Positions 33,278-41,594 are shown, counted from the first letter of the stretch. The stretch is 64,000 nt of DNA from Candidatus Calditenuaceae archaeon (GCA_025058175.1 JANXED010000005.1:1-64000); one strand, 5' to 3'. Notes: generated by a model not told the origin, from the sequence alone. A program made the numbers and translations.

Positions 33278-34158
33278 AGGACACCGACCTCCCTCGCGAT
33301 CCTCCAGAGGGTCATGAAGACGTAGTTGACCGAGAGCTCCCTGCGGTACGCCGCGGAGCCCCTGACGTCGTCGATCGGCGAGATGGACCTCAACACTGCC
33401 CGGGCCGCCTCCCACATGACGTCCTCCCTGAGCCTCCTCCCCTTCAGGGCCCTCTCGGCCTCGTGTGCCCTCACGACCGTAGGCGCGACGGCTCCCAGCG
33501 CTATCGCAGCGCCCCTCACCAGGTCTCCCTCGAGGTCCAGGAGGACCGCGCCGTTGACAACCGATATCGCGTCGCCCTGCCTGAGGCCGTGCTTGAAGAA
33601 GTGGCCCACCTCGCCCCCCTTCTCCGCTCTCAGTCGGACCTCAACGAGCAGCTCGTCGGGCCTCATGTCCAGCCTCTTATAGCCCCTATAGAACTCCGTG
33701 ATCCCGACGGTCCTGGTCCCCTTGAGGCTGGCCAGCTTCAGCTCCGCGTCGTGGACGTAGAGCGCGGGGAGCGAGTCCGCGGCGGGAGAGGCGTTGACGA
33801 CGTTGCCGCCTATCGTCCCCTTGTTCATTATCTGGACCGAGCCGACCGTCTCCGCGGCCTCCGCGAGGACCGGCGCGTGCCTCCTGATCACCTCTGAGGA
33901 GGCGATCTCGGAGAACGTCGTCAGCGCGCCTATCGCGATCGTCTCGTCCTCGTGCCTGACGTACTTCAGCTCCCAGAGCCCCGAGACGTCCAGCAGGTCG
34001 GACTTCTGAACGGCACCAGACCTCATCTGGACCAACAGGTCCGTCCCTCCAGCGAGCACCTTGATACCCCTCCTTTCCGCGAGGACCCTGAGGGCCTCGT
34101 CCAGGTCCCTGGGGACCAGGACGTCGACGTCGTGGAGGAGGACCTCCAACTCAGGCAC
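33274..34158 (-). CDS. Molybdenum hydroxylase FAD-binding medium subunit
   Basis: 294 residues of the CoxM/XdhB family. FAD motifs: VLAGGTDLLVQMR (AGGT, about 35-47) and TIGGNVVNASPAADS (TIGGN, about 114). Passes electrons from the Mo centre and Fe-S clusters to the acceptor. GTG start at 34158, overlapping the small-subunit stop by 8 nt; its own TGA overlaps the CTG of the large subunit. Order small, medium, large is as in CO dehydrogenase-type operons, though the active-site loop of the large subunit points to another substrate. Confidence 0.9.
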   Translation of the reverse strand: MPELEVLLHDVDVLVPRDLDEALRVLAERRGIKVLAGGTDLLVQMRSGAVQKSDLLDVSGLWELKYVRHEDETIAIGALTTFSEIASSEVIRRHAPVLAEAAETVGSVQIMNKGTIGGNVVNASPAADSLPALYVHDAELKLASLKGTRTVGITEFYRGYKRLDMRPDELLVEVRLRAEKGGEVGHFFKHGLRQGDAISVVNGAVLLDLEGDLVRGAAIALGAVAPTVVRAHEAERALKGRRLREDVMWEAARAVLRSISPIDDVRGSAAYRRELSVNYVFMTLWRIAREVGVL

Positions 34159-34615
34159 CCGCCGCCCTCAGGACCGCGGCCACGACCTTCGCGTACCCGG
34201 TGCACCTGCAGAGGTTCCCCCTTATCGCGTCCCTCACCTCCTCCTCAGTCGGCCTCGGGTTCCTTGAGAGGAGCGCGTAGGAGGCCACGATCAGGCCCGG
34301 AGTGCAGTGGCCGCACTGGACCGCGCCCGACTCGACGAACGCCCTCACCAGCGGGTGTCCCGGATCGATCCCCTCGATCGTCGTGACCCTCCTCCCCTCG
34401 ACCTGGGTCATCGCGGTAAGGCACGCGTGGACTGGTTCGCCGTCGATGAGGACGGTGCACTCGCCGCAGTCCCCCCTAGCGCAGCCCTCCTTCGTCCCGG
34501 TCATCCTGAGCTCGTACCTCAGGACCTCGAGGAGCGAGTACGCAGGGGGAGCCCTGACCTTCACCGGTTTACCGTTCAGAACGAAGCTGAACTCCCTCTC
34601 GATCCTGTGGACCAT
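34151..34615 (-). CDS. Molybdenum hydroxylase 2Fe-2S small subunit
   Basis: 154 residues. First 2Fe-2S cluster (plant-ferredoxin type): GCARGDCGECTVLIDG and the later Cys in HACLTA; second cluster: CGHCTPG and CRCTGY. Same layout as CoxS/XdhC. First gene of the operon. ATG at 34615 (MVHRIEREF) is preceded by TTTTTATC (34644-34651, minus strand) about 33 nt upstream, which sets the start; the longer frame beyond it is unlikely to be coding. Confidence 0.92.
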   Translation of the reverse strand: MVHRIEREFSFVLNGKPVKVRAPPAYSLLEVLRYELRMTGTKEGCARGDCGECTVLIDGEPVHACLTAMTQVEGRRVTTIEGIDPGHPLVRAFVESGAVQCGHCTPGLIVASYALLSRNPRPTEEEVRDAIRGNLCRCTGYAKVVAAVLRAAGA

Positions 34616-34643
34616 CCGTGACGTTCCAAACCCCCGACTGAAG

Positions 34644-34651
34644 ATAAAAAC
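34644..34651 (-). promoter_or_regulatory. TATA box of the molybdenum hydroxylase operon
   Basis: TTTTTATC on the minus strand, centred about 33 nt before the small-subunit ATG. Confidence 0.55.
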
Positions 34652-34711
34652 GTGAACCGTCTCTCCGGGACGCGACAGACATATCAGAGACCGGGCCCGT
34701 CTAGGCGAGAG

Positions 34712-35008
34712 ATGCTGGTCTACAAGGGGAGCAAGGAGGCGGTCGCGAAGGTCGTCGAGCGGATCCTCTCCGACGACATCGGCTCGAGGGCTAACGTCAT
34801 CGTCAGGGACGCGGCGCAGCTGACCGGAGGCCAGGGCCAGTACGTCAGGGTGCTCGGGACAGAGGAGCAAGAGGCCAGGGTCAGGGAGCTGGTCGGGCTT
34901 GAGCTCGAGGAGGTCAAGGGTGAGGAGCTCGAACGGGTCGTGAGTGCGCTCCGCGAGGAGGACGAGAGGGCGCTCTCGGGGATGGGGATGATCTTCGGCG
35001 GCGAGTAG
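34712..35008 (+). CDS. Hypothetical protein, 98 residues
   Basis: Not recognised. Alpha/beta-looking acidic protein: MLVYKGSKEAVAKVVERIL at the N-terminus, a Gly/Gln turn (LTGGQGQYVRVLG) in the middle, a Glu/Leu-rich helix and the end MGMIFGGE. No Cys, no membrane span. The ATG at 34712 is chosen because an ACATATC box lies about 30 nt upstream; the frame is open to 34652 but that stretch holds the promoter. Single-gene unit between the divergent hydroxylase operon and the disrupted membrane gene. Confidence 0.65.
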   Translation: MLVYKGSKEAVAKVVERILSDDIGSRANVIVRDAAQLTGGQGQYVRVLGTEEQEARVRELVGLELEEVKGEELERVVSALREEDERALSGMGMIFGGE

Positions 35009-35048
35009 GACCCGGCGTGCTGACGTGTCACATGCATGCGACTGTATA

Positions 35049-35060
35049 CCGTATATTATC
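35049..35060 (+). promoter_or_regulatory. TATA-like box of the disrupted membrane-protein gene
   Basis: CGTATATTATC sequence about 32 nt before the ATG at 35086, in the usual archaeal position. Confidence 0.5.
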
Positions 35061-35085
35061 ATGATGCATACGTGACGAATGTTTA

Positions 35086-35650
35086 ATGGGGACGCTTGAT
35101 AACATTAATGATACAGGGAAATCGGTCTGGGCATCTAGGTTCATAATGGCGGCGATCATCTAGGGCGCCCTGGCCACCGCGAACACGCTGTTCTGGGTGG
35201 TAGGGCAGCTCGGATTCCTGAGGCCGGAGGTCAGCAGGGTCATCGCCTTCGGCAGCGCGGGGACTTGGTTCACGGTCGGGTACACGACCTACCTGATCGT
35301 CGGCGTGGTCGCGATGGCGGTCACGGCCCTCTTCTACCACTACATCGAAAACGTGCTCGGTAAGCCCTACACCGGCATAGCCAACACGTTCGCATGGTTA
35401 CACTTAGTACTGATGAACGTCGGCGTGGTGGGTGCGACTTGGATGATGATCGGAGGCTATCAGGGAGGAGCCGCCATGCTGCCGCCCGCCGTCGGGGGGG
35501 GGGGGATGGAACGCGACGATGGTGCACGTTAACGTCTTCTACGGCATCCCGCTGGGTTATCCGACGTGGATAGCGCTCTTCATCTTCGTGCTAGCTGCCG
35601 GGGTCATCTTCGGAGGGCTTGGCTACCTGATAACTTGGCGGAGGAGGTAG
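35086..35650 (+). pseudogene. Four-span membrane protein gene with amber codon and poly-G frameshift
   Basis: One continuous protein can be read only if two faults are repaired. From ATG 35086 the frame gives MGTLDNINDTGKSVWASRF then IMAAII, a TAG at 35161-35163 (one base from CAG, Gln), then GALATANTLFWVVGQLGFL and three or so further hydrophobic spans up to a run of 12 G (35494-35505). After it the coding frame shifts, continuing WNATMVHVNVFYGIPLGYP and a last span ending TWRRR at 35650. The span pattern and aromatic/His content suggest a respiratory-complex membrane subunit, but I do not recognise a family. A promoter box is in place. Either a decaying gene, a phase-variable gene, or sequencing errors. 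Confidence 0.6.
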
Positions 35651-35676
35651 ACTGCCCCTGACTTTACTCATCAGTA

Positions 35677-35697
35677 TTTTTGTGACACGCGCTTTTT
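35677..35697 (+). terminator. Two T5 runs, possible archaeal terminator
   Basis: TTTTT at 35677-35681 and at 35693-35697, shortly after the stop at 35650. Oligo-T tracts end transcription in archaea; no stem is needed. Confidence 0.4.
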
Positions 35698-35757
35698 CAT
35701 TTGTCGCGCAGTTCCATTACGGATGCGCCAACATCCCAATTTGCCGCACAGCGTGGC

Positions 35758-36780
35758 TTAGGTGGTCAGCCAGCTCGACATGCTCTCGGTGGACCTGACT
35801 ATCCTCGCGCCCTCTGAAGCGAACTTCCTGTAGTAGAGATCGGCGGCCTCGGTGTAGTCCACAACGCCCTTCACGACGACCGGAGAGGAGCAGTCGTCGA
35901 GCAGGAATACCTTATTGACCAAAGCTGGGTCCCTCTCCTTGAAGGCGTTGATCAGGTCCTCAACGGTCCACGCGACGCAGTGGCTCTTCGCCTGACCCGC
36001 GACCAGGATCACGTCGTATCCGCTCAGCTCCTGCACGAGCTCCACGTCCAGAGCACCCAGCTTCTCGCCGTCGGGGCCGGTCTTGACCTCCGGCTGCAGC
36101 GCTGAGTAGTGCTCGGTGAACGGGTTCGTCCCCTTGATCCTGATGAAGGGCTGCGAGGCCCTCGCGATCGAGTGGAAGAAGACCGCCTCCTCAACCGCAG
36201 AGACTATCGCGTGGCCTATCCCTCCCAGCATCGCGTGGAACGGCCATATCGTGAGCTCGTACTTTCCCGACCTCTCCAGCGACTCGACGTAGTGGAGCAG
36301 GTGCCTCTGGGCCCACTCTCTCGATACCCCCAGCGCGTTGCAGGCCTCCGGGTCCACGGACCACCTCCCGCGCCTCACGTCCTCGACCGAGATCCTCGTG
36401 TAGGGCTCAGGGTGGTTTCCGTCCCTGTCGACTAGGAAGGTCTCGTGGAAGATCTGGTAAGCTTGGTGAGTGTCCATCGTCAGATAGATCCTAGTTATGT
36501 TCTCGAGGTTCCTGTAGACGAACTGGCAGAGCCTTACGTTGTCCTCGACTGCTCCTAGCCCAGACCTCCCGGCCACGAAGAGCTCGAAGCCAGGTACGCA
36601 GAAGGTGTTCTGGACGTCGATCAGTAGCAGCGCGACCCTGAGGTCGTCCTTCGACGCGGGCCTGACTCCGTACGTCCTAGCCCACCTCCTCGCGTCCCTC
36701 GCCCTCTCCGCGTACTCGACCCTCCAGACGTCGCCCACCAGCTCGGGCCTGAAGTGGGGAGGAATGGGGAGCTCCCTCAT
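35758..36780 (-). CDS. Isochorismatase-superfamily cysteine hydrolase, nicotinamidase-like
   Basis: 340 residues, longer than typical nicotinamidases (about 200). Catalytic Asp in VALLLIDVQNTFCVPG (about 50-65) and nucleophile Cys in VAGQAKSHCVAWT (about 275-287), followed by the LLDDCSSPVV segment common in this superfamily. The extra length includes an N-terminal extension and inserts around MDTHQAYQIFHETFL and the TIWPFHAMLGG region. It is divergent from nicotinate phosphoribosyltransferase, so conversion of nicotinamide to nicotinate in NAD salvage is the likely role; another isochorismatase-type amide hydrolysis is possible. ATG start. Confidence 0.78.
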   Translation of the reverse strand: MRELPIPPHFRPELVGDVWRVEYAERARDARRWARTYGVRPASKDDLRVALLLIDVQNTFCVPGFELFVAGRSGLGAVEDNVRLCQFVYRNLENITRIYLTMDTHQAYQIFHETFLVDRDGNHPEPYTRISVEDVRRGRWSVDPEACNALGVSREWAQRHLLHYVESLERSGKYELTIWPFHAMLGGIGHAIVSAVEEAVFFHSIARASQPFIRIKGTNPFTEHYSALQPEVKTGPDGEKLGALDVELVQELSGYDVILVAGQAKSHCVAWTVEDLINAFKERDPALVNKVFLLDDCSSPVVVKGVVDYTEAADLYYRKFASEGARIVRSTESMSSWLTT

Positions 36781-36903
36781 CGGGCGTTCCTGACTCGAGC
36801 CTGGAGATCAGCGTTCCCGAACCGGTAAAGCGATCTCGCTCGAGGACCGTTGCCTAGAAATTACACGTTAAAAAGACTCGTCCCCGATTGAGGTGGAACC
36901 GGG

Positions 36904-38115
36904 ATGAGCCTCAGGCCGAAGATCTACTGCGCCGACGAGAGGACGATCCTCGAGGGTCGGGTGACCGACGTCTACTTCCTTAGGACCGAGGAGATCGTGA
37001 GGAGGAGCGGTCTTGGGGAGAGGAGGGTCTGCGCGGACGTCCACAGCTACGGCCTGCCCGAGGGGTACTCTTGGGCGGTCTTCGCGGGGCTCGAGGAGGC
37101 ACTCAAGCTTCTCGAGGGCAGGAGGGTGAACGTCTACGCGATGGAGGAGGGCGAGGTCTTCAGGCCGATGGAGCCCGTGATGGAGATCGAGGGGCCCTAC
37201 GCCGAGTTCGGTGTCCTCGAGTCCTCGATCCTTGGGGCCCTCAGGCACGAGTCCAGCGTCGCCACTAAGGCCGCGAGGGTGAGGCTCGCGACGTGGGGAA
37301 AGCTGCTGGTCTTCTTCGGGATAAGGTGCGTCCACCCGGCCGTGGCTCCCGCGGTCGACAGGGCCGCGTTCATAGGAGGATGCGACGCGGTCTCGGGCGT
37401 CCTCGGGGCCGAGATGCTGGGCGAAAGGCCGGTCGGGACGATGCCTCACGCCCTGATCATCCTCTTCGGCGACCAGGAGAAGGCGTGGATGGCCTTCGAC
37501 GAGGTCATGCCGCCGGAGGTCCCGAGGATAGCGCTCTGCGACACCTTCGACGACGAGCGCGTCGAGTCCCTGAAGGCCGCGAGGGCGCTGGGGAGGAGGC
37601 TCCACGCTGTGAGGCTCGACACGCCGAGCTCGAGGAGGGGCAACATGAGGGCGATCGTCGAGGAGGTCAAGTGGACGTTGAGGGTGAACGGCTACGACTG
37701 GGTGGGGGTCTTCGTCAGCGGCGGCATAGACGAGGAGGAGGCGAAGGAGCTGGTCGACGTCGCCGACGGGTTCGGCGTGGGGACCTCGATCGCGTTCCCG
37801 CCATCGGTCGACCTGGCCATGGACATCGTCGAGGTAGACGGCTCGCCGCTCTCGAAGAGGGGAAAGCTCCCCGGGAGGAAGCAGGTCTACAGGTGCGAGA
37901 GGTTCCACGACACCCTCGTCCCGCGGACTATGGAGCTGGAGAGGTGTCCGACCTGCGGAGGCGAGGTGAGACCGCTGCTGAGGCCCGTGATGCTCAACGG
38001 AGAGCTGGTCAAGCCGATTGAACCTCCGAGGGAGATCAGGGAGCGGGTGATCAAGAGGCTCAGCGCGATCAGGGAGATGGACGGCCAACTCCCGCCGGTA
38101 AAGGTCTTCGCGTAG
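36904..38115 (+). CDS. Nicotinate phosphoribosyltransferase, archaeal type
   Basis: 403 residues. Typical motifs: TDVYFLRT near the start (substrate-binding Tyr), LRHESSVATKAARV, FFGIRCVHPAVAP, VRLDTPSSRRGNMR (about 236) and VFVSGGIDEEEA (about 263). The C-terminus has a zinc ribbon (RCER and CPTCGGEV) as seen in archaeal members. It makes nicotinate mononucleotide from nicotinate and PRPP for NAD salvage. ATG start with GTTAAAAAG about 31 nt upstream. Divergent from the nicotinamidase-like gene across 123 nt. Confidence 0.92.
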   Translation: MSLRPKIYCADERTILEGRVTDVYFLRTEEIVRRSGLGERRVCADVHSYGLPEGYSWAVFAGLEEALKLLEGRRVNVYAMEEGEVFRPMEPVMEIEGPYAEFGVLESSILGALRHESSVATKAARVRLATWGKLLVFFGIRCVHPAVAPAVDRAAFIGGCDAVSGVLGAEMLGERPVGTMPHALIILFGDQEKAWMAFDEVMPPEVPRIALCDTFDDERVESLKAARALGRRLHAVRLDTPSSRRGNMRAIVEEVKWTLRVNGYDWVGVFVSGGIDEEEAKELVDVADGFGVGTSIAFPPSVDLAMDIVEVDGSPLSKRGKLPGRKQVYRCERFHDTLVPRTMELERCPTCGGEVRPLLRPVMLNGELVKPIEPPREIRERVIKRLSAIREMDGQLPPVKVFA

Positions 38116-38206
38116 TCCGACCCCGACCCAGGGGACTTCACGCCGTCAGCCTCCCGGCGGAGCGGCTGTCACAACTTTCTAATAACGGACGCTCGCTGAG
38201 TCCCCC

Positions 38207-38710
38207 GTGTCGGAGGAAGGGGACCGAGTCAAGGTCACGATCGAGTACCGAGGACTTCAGACGTCGTTCGAGGGCGACCCTGAGGGAGTCGTCAGGGCGG
38301 TGAACGCGTTCCTCGAGAAGGTCCTGCCCTCCTACTCGCTGGCGAGGAAGCTCAGCGTCGACGTCTCCGCGGAGGAGGTGATCAAGGCCCTCGAGGGCTA
38401 CGTGGTCCATGACAGGACGGTCGGTTTCGTCCATAAGCCGACCATCCACGGCCTCCCAGCGGCCGACCAGATCCTCTCGGTGCTCGCGGCGAGGTGGCTC
38501 GAGCACGTCTTCGGGATGAGGGACAGGCCCGCCGTTTCCCTGAAGGCGATCTCCGAGGCCCTGGGTCTGAAGAGGGGGACGCTGACCGCTGCGCTCTCCG
38601 AGCTGAGGAGGTCCGGCTGCGTCAGGAGCGCAGAACGGGGCGATTACGAGATCACGGCGGTCGGGCTTCAGACTCTTGCCGAGAGGCTTGCCGAGAGGTC
38701 GAGGCAGTGA
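38207..38710 (+). CDS. HTH-containing protein, convergent partner A
   Basis: 167 residues. N-terminal strand-rich domain (VKVTIEYRGLQTSFEGDPEGVVRAVNAFL), a middle SVDVSAEEVIKALEGYVVHD segment and a C-terminal winged helix (LKAISEALGLKRGTLTAALSELRRSGCVRS). GTG start at 38207. A relative with the same N-terminal plan is encoded on the opposite strand just downstream; the two genes overlap tail to tail by 59 bp. Not assigned to a known family; DNA-binding regulator or NurA-HerA accessory is inferred from position. Confidence 0.65.
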   Translation: MSEEGDRVKVTIEYRGLQTSFEGDPEGVVRAVNAFLEKVLPSYSLARKLSVDVSAEEVIKALEGYVVHDRTVGFVHKPTIHGLPAADQILSVLAARWLEHVFGMRDRPAVSLKAISEALGLKRGTLTAALSELRRSGCVRSAERGDYEITAVGLQTLAERLAERSRQ

Positions 38711-39125
38711 CGTCCGCGGGCTGACCCCTAGAGGGCGCAAAGTAGACGTACCTCCTGGGCGCGCCGCCCCTCGCCAGCCTCTCCTCCCTGACCAGGTCCA
38801 GCAGCACGTGCCCGACCGCGGTCGAGTCAAACCCGTACCCCCTCCTCGCGACCTCCCGAGTCACGTCAGAGAGAGTCCTCGGCTCCGAGAAGAAGCCCTC
38901 CGCCAGGAGCCTCTCGACGACCTGCCTGCAGGTGATCGGTTTCGGCCGCTCCCGCTCCTCCCTCTCCTCCAGCCCCTCCGCTCTCGCGCCGCCCAACGCC
39001 TCAACGACCCTCCTCACGCCCTCCTCGATCTGGTCCAGCCCCGCCTCGATCTCGACCTCATAGGCTCCTACCTTCAGCCTAACCTTGACTCTTTCAGTTG
39101 ATTTTTCATGAGACAAGCCGGGCAC
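38652..39125 (-). CDS. HTH-containing protein, convergent partner B
   Basis: 157 residues. The N-terminus (VKVRLKVGAYEVEIEAGLDQIEEGVRRVVEAL) parallels that of partner A: a beta hairpin, then a helix. A charged linker is followed by a winged helix (RTLSDVTREVARRGYGFDSTAVGHVLLDLVREERL) and an aromatic wing (RRYVYFAP). It lies divergent from nurA with only 47 nt between them, which holds AATTTAATAG. Regulation of nurA-herA is plausible. Function unknown. Confidence 0.65.
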   Translation of the reverse strand: MPGLSHEKSTERVKVRLKVGAYEVEIEAGLDQIEEGVRRVVEALGGARAEGLEEREERERPKPITCRQVVERLLAEGFFSEPRTLSDVTREVARRGYGFDSTAVGHVLLDLVREERLARGGAPRRYVYFAPSRGQPADVTASTSRQASRQESEARPP

Positions 39126-39172
39126 CTCCAGAAAAATTTAATAGGAAGCTTCCTTCAATCAATTGATGGATC

Positions 39173-40108
39173 ATGAAGGTCATGAGCGGTTTGATGAACA
39201 TCATGGAGCACATCGACGTTCAAGAGTTTTCGCCGATATTTATGAGTGTAGTAAGAGACTGCATCGCTTCTTTCCGGTGGAGGGAGAGGCGTCCGCGCGG
39301 CTCACCGATCGTCTTCGGTGCCGAGGAGCTGCTCGACGGGTTCTGCAGGTCGCCCGACCTGAGCGGGTGCGAGGTCTACGAGCTACGGGGGCGGGGTACG
39401 CGGAGGAGCGTCGCCGCAGTCGACGCCTCGGTGACGGCGATCGGGCTCTGGGACGGAGGGGTGCTGGCCTCGCTGAAGGGCGCGGTGGTCCAGAGGTCCC
39501 ACGAAGGGGTCAGGGTTACGGTCCTGGGCCCGGTCCCTAAGTACGTTCCTCTGGAGGTGACGGACGACCCCGTCGGCGACTCGGTGCTGCTCAGTGAGCT
39601 CAGGTGGTTCGAGAGGCACCTCCAGGCCTTCGCGGCCTCACAGGAGGGGCCGGAGCTGCTGCTGTTCGACTCTCCGCTCGCAAAGGTCGACAGGGGCGTG
39701 CTCGAGCTCTCCAGGAGCAGGCACGTGGTCGGCGTCGTCAAGTCGAGCCCGCTTGCCTTGATTCCAGGGGCCCTTGAACTCCCACCGACCCGCGGGGTCG
39801 GAGCTGTGGCCCTCGTCAGGGAGGGGGAGTTCGCGGTCACGGTCTCGAGGCTCTCGCCCAACGGACTACCGCTGAGGATTGACGTCTGGCCCGCGGACGG
39901 GTGGAGGGAGGCTCTTGAGGACGTCCTGACCAGCGACTGCCTCGTCCACGGTTACCCCGAGTCCCTGGCGCTGGCCCACGCGTACTCCAGGCAGACCTGG
40001 CCCGAGGTCTTTGCGTTGAGGTCGCTTCTGACGAGGGAGCTGCGCGCGGGGTGCATTGAGGCCCCGGACGTGAGGTCGACGGTCCTCTCGCCGTTCGACG
40101 GGAGATGA
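39173..40108 (+). CDS. nurA: NurA nuclease
   Basis: 311 residues with the NurA domain: VAAVDAS (about 81-86, first metal Asp) and LLLFDSPLA (about 163, second Asp). NurA is a 5'-3' nuclease that with HerA resects double-strand breaks in archaeal recombination. Partner HerA follows with an ATGA overlap, the usual arrangement. ATG at 39173; ATG at 39182 is a second option. An AATTTAATAG box lies about 33-38 nt upstream. Mre11 and Rad50, often in the same operon, are absent here. Confidence 0.88.
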   Translation: MKVMSGLMNIMEHIDVQEFSPIFMSVVRDCIASFRWRERRPRGSPIVFGAEELLDGFCRSPDLSGCEVYELRGRGTRRSVAAVDASVTAIGLWDGGVLASLKGAVVQRSHEGVRVTVLGPVPKYVPLEVTDDPVGDSVLLSELRWFERHLQAFAASQEGPELLLFDSPLAKVDRGVLELSRSRHVVGVVKSSPLALIPGALELPPTRGVGAVALVREGEFAVTVSRLSPNGLPLRIDVWPADGWREALEDVLTSDCLVHGYPESLALAHAYSRQTWPEVFALRSLLTRELRAGCIEAPDVRSTVLSPFDGR

Positions 40109-41541
40109 GGATCTACCGGAAGGCCGGCGACAGGGTGGAGCTCATCGCCCTCGGGAGGGACCTGAGGCTCGAGAAGGGCGACTACGTCCTCGCGTCGGAC
40201 GGAAGCAGCACGCTGGTCCTGCAGGTGATAGACGTTGAGTACGCCGAGCTCCCCGGCGCCCTCGAGGAGACCCTCAGGGACCTAACGACCGACTCGCTCG
40301 TCCAGCTCGTCAGGCACGACCCTATGAACGTCGAGTCTCACGTGAGGGCCGTCAGGGACTCGAGGCTTGTGGTCACGAAGCTCAGGAAGGTGATCGGAGG
40401 ACCCTCGATCTCGCTGCCCTCGAGGCACGCGACCCGTGTGAGGCAGGCCTCGCCGCTGGAGGTCCTGGATTTAGCCTCGGGGCACAAGGAGAGGTCGATC
40501 GAGCTCGGCGACGGCGTCGCCATCGACCCGAGGGACGTCGAGGGATGCGTGACGATAATCACGGGGAGGAAGGAGTCCGGGAAGTCCCACCTCGCGAAGC
40601 TGCTCGCGGTCTCGCTGGTCATGACAGGTTACACGGTGCTGGTCCTCGACATCAACGGCGAATACGTCTCATTGGGGACTAGGAGGGACGGAGGGAGGAG
40701 CGGGATTCACGACAGGATGACCGTGCTCTCGCCCGGCATCGACTACCTGATACCGCTGAACGGTCTCTCGCAGGAGGTCCTGGCCGACGTGATGACGTTC
40801 GCGCTCGGGCTGCCCCAGACCAGCTTAAGGGAGCTCCTGAGGGCCGCTAGGGAACTCAGGGAGTCAGGGGGGCTGACGTTCAGGGGCCTCTACAGGGCCG
40901 TCCTCCACTCGCAGATGAACGAGTCGGTGAGGGACGCGATACTGAACAGGCTTGCGGCCCTCGAGTCCTCCGGCCTCTTCACCGACGAGCGGGGCGCCAC
41001 CGACGCGCTGGTCAAGGCCCTCGCGTCGCCTGAGGGGAGGCTGGTCGTACTGGACATGAGCTGCCTCGGCCCGTCGCAGAGGAGGATCCTCGTGGAGTAC
41101 GTCTTGAGCGACCTGAAGGATCGGCTATTCGCAGGGGAGCTGGAGCCGCTGATCCTGTTCGCGGAGGAGGCCCACCTCTACCTCAGGGAGACCTACTGGG
41201 AGGACATCGTGACGAGGATGAGGCACATAGGGATATCGACGGTGCTGATCACCAACCAGCCCGACTCGATCCCCGCCCTGATCTACAGGCAGGCCGACAA
41301 CGTCTTCATGTTCAACACGCGCAACGGCTCGGACATCGAGCACCTCGCGAGGAACCTCGACGTCGACGCGGAGACCCTCAGGTCGATCCTCCCGGACCTC
41401 GAGAGGGGACACGTGCTGGCCTGGGGTAAGGCGTTCAGCTTCATGCCGATCGCGTTGACGGTGAGGGACACGGAGTTGGTCACGCGAGGGGAGACGAGGC
41501 GGAGGTCCCTCAGGGGGGAGAGCGCCGAGGGCGTCATGTGA
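40105..41541 (+). CDS. herA: HerA bipolar DNA helicase/translocase
   Basis: 478 residues. N-terminal HAS-barrel-like beta domain (first about 100 residues), RecA-fold ATPase with Walker A GRKESGKSH (about 153-161), Walker B LILFAEEAH (about 350), and HIGISTVLITNQPDSIP, where the Asn/Gln sensor and arginine finger regions lie. HerA hexamers drive DNA into NurA for end resection. Overlaps nurA by ATGA. Length is close to other HerA proteins (about 500). Confidence 0.92.
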   Translation: MRIYRKAGDRVELIALGRDLRLEKGDYVLASDGSSTLVLQVIDVEYAELPGALEETLRDLTTDSLVQLVRHDPMNVESHVRAVRDSRLVVTKLRKVIGGPSISLPSRHATRVRQASPLEVLDLASGHKERSIELGDGVAIDPRDVEGCVTIITGRKESGKSHLAKLLAVSLVMTGYTVLVLDINGEYVSLGTRRDGGRSGIHDRMTVLSPGIDYLIPLNGLSQEVLADVMTFALGLPQTSLRELLRAARELRESGGLTFRGLYRAVLHSQMNESVRDAILNRLAALESSGLFTDERGATDALVKALASPEGRLVVLDMSCLGPSQRRILVEYVLSDLKDRLFAGELEPLILFAEEAHLYLRETYWEDIVTRMRHIGISTVLITNQPDSIPALIYRQADNVFMFNTRNGSDIEHLARNLDVDAETLRSILPDLERGHVLAWGKAFSFMPIALTVRDTELVTRGETRRRSLRGESAEGVM

Positions 41542-41594
41542 CCGGTGCGGCTGCACGACAACTTATTAGAGGCCGCAGAGAACCTAAACTTAAC

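Noticed and set aside
30980-34615. Aerobic carbon monoxide dehydrogenase (CoxSML)
   Set aside because: Subunit order fits, but the large subunit has AFRGFG instead of the Cu-binding AYRCSFR loop, so CO oxidation is not supported.
35161-35163. Pyrrolysine or read-through of the in-frame TAG
   Set aside because: No pyrrolysine genes visible and the site lies in a hydrophobic helix where CAG (Gln) is one base away; mutation or error is simpler.
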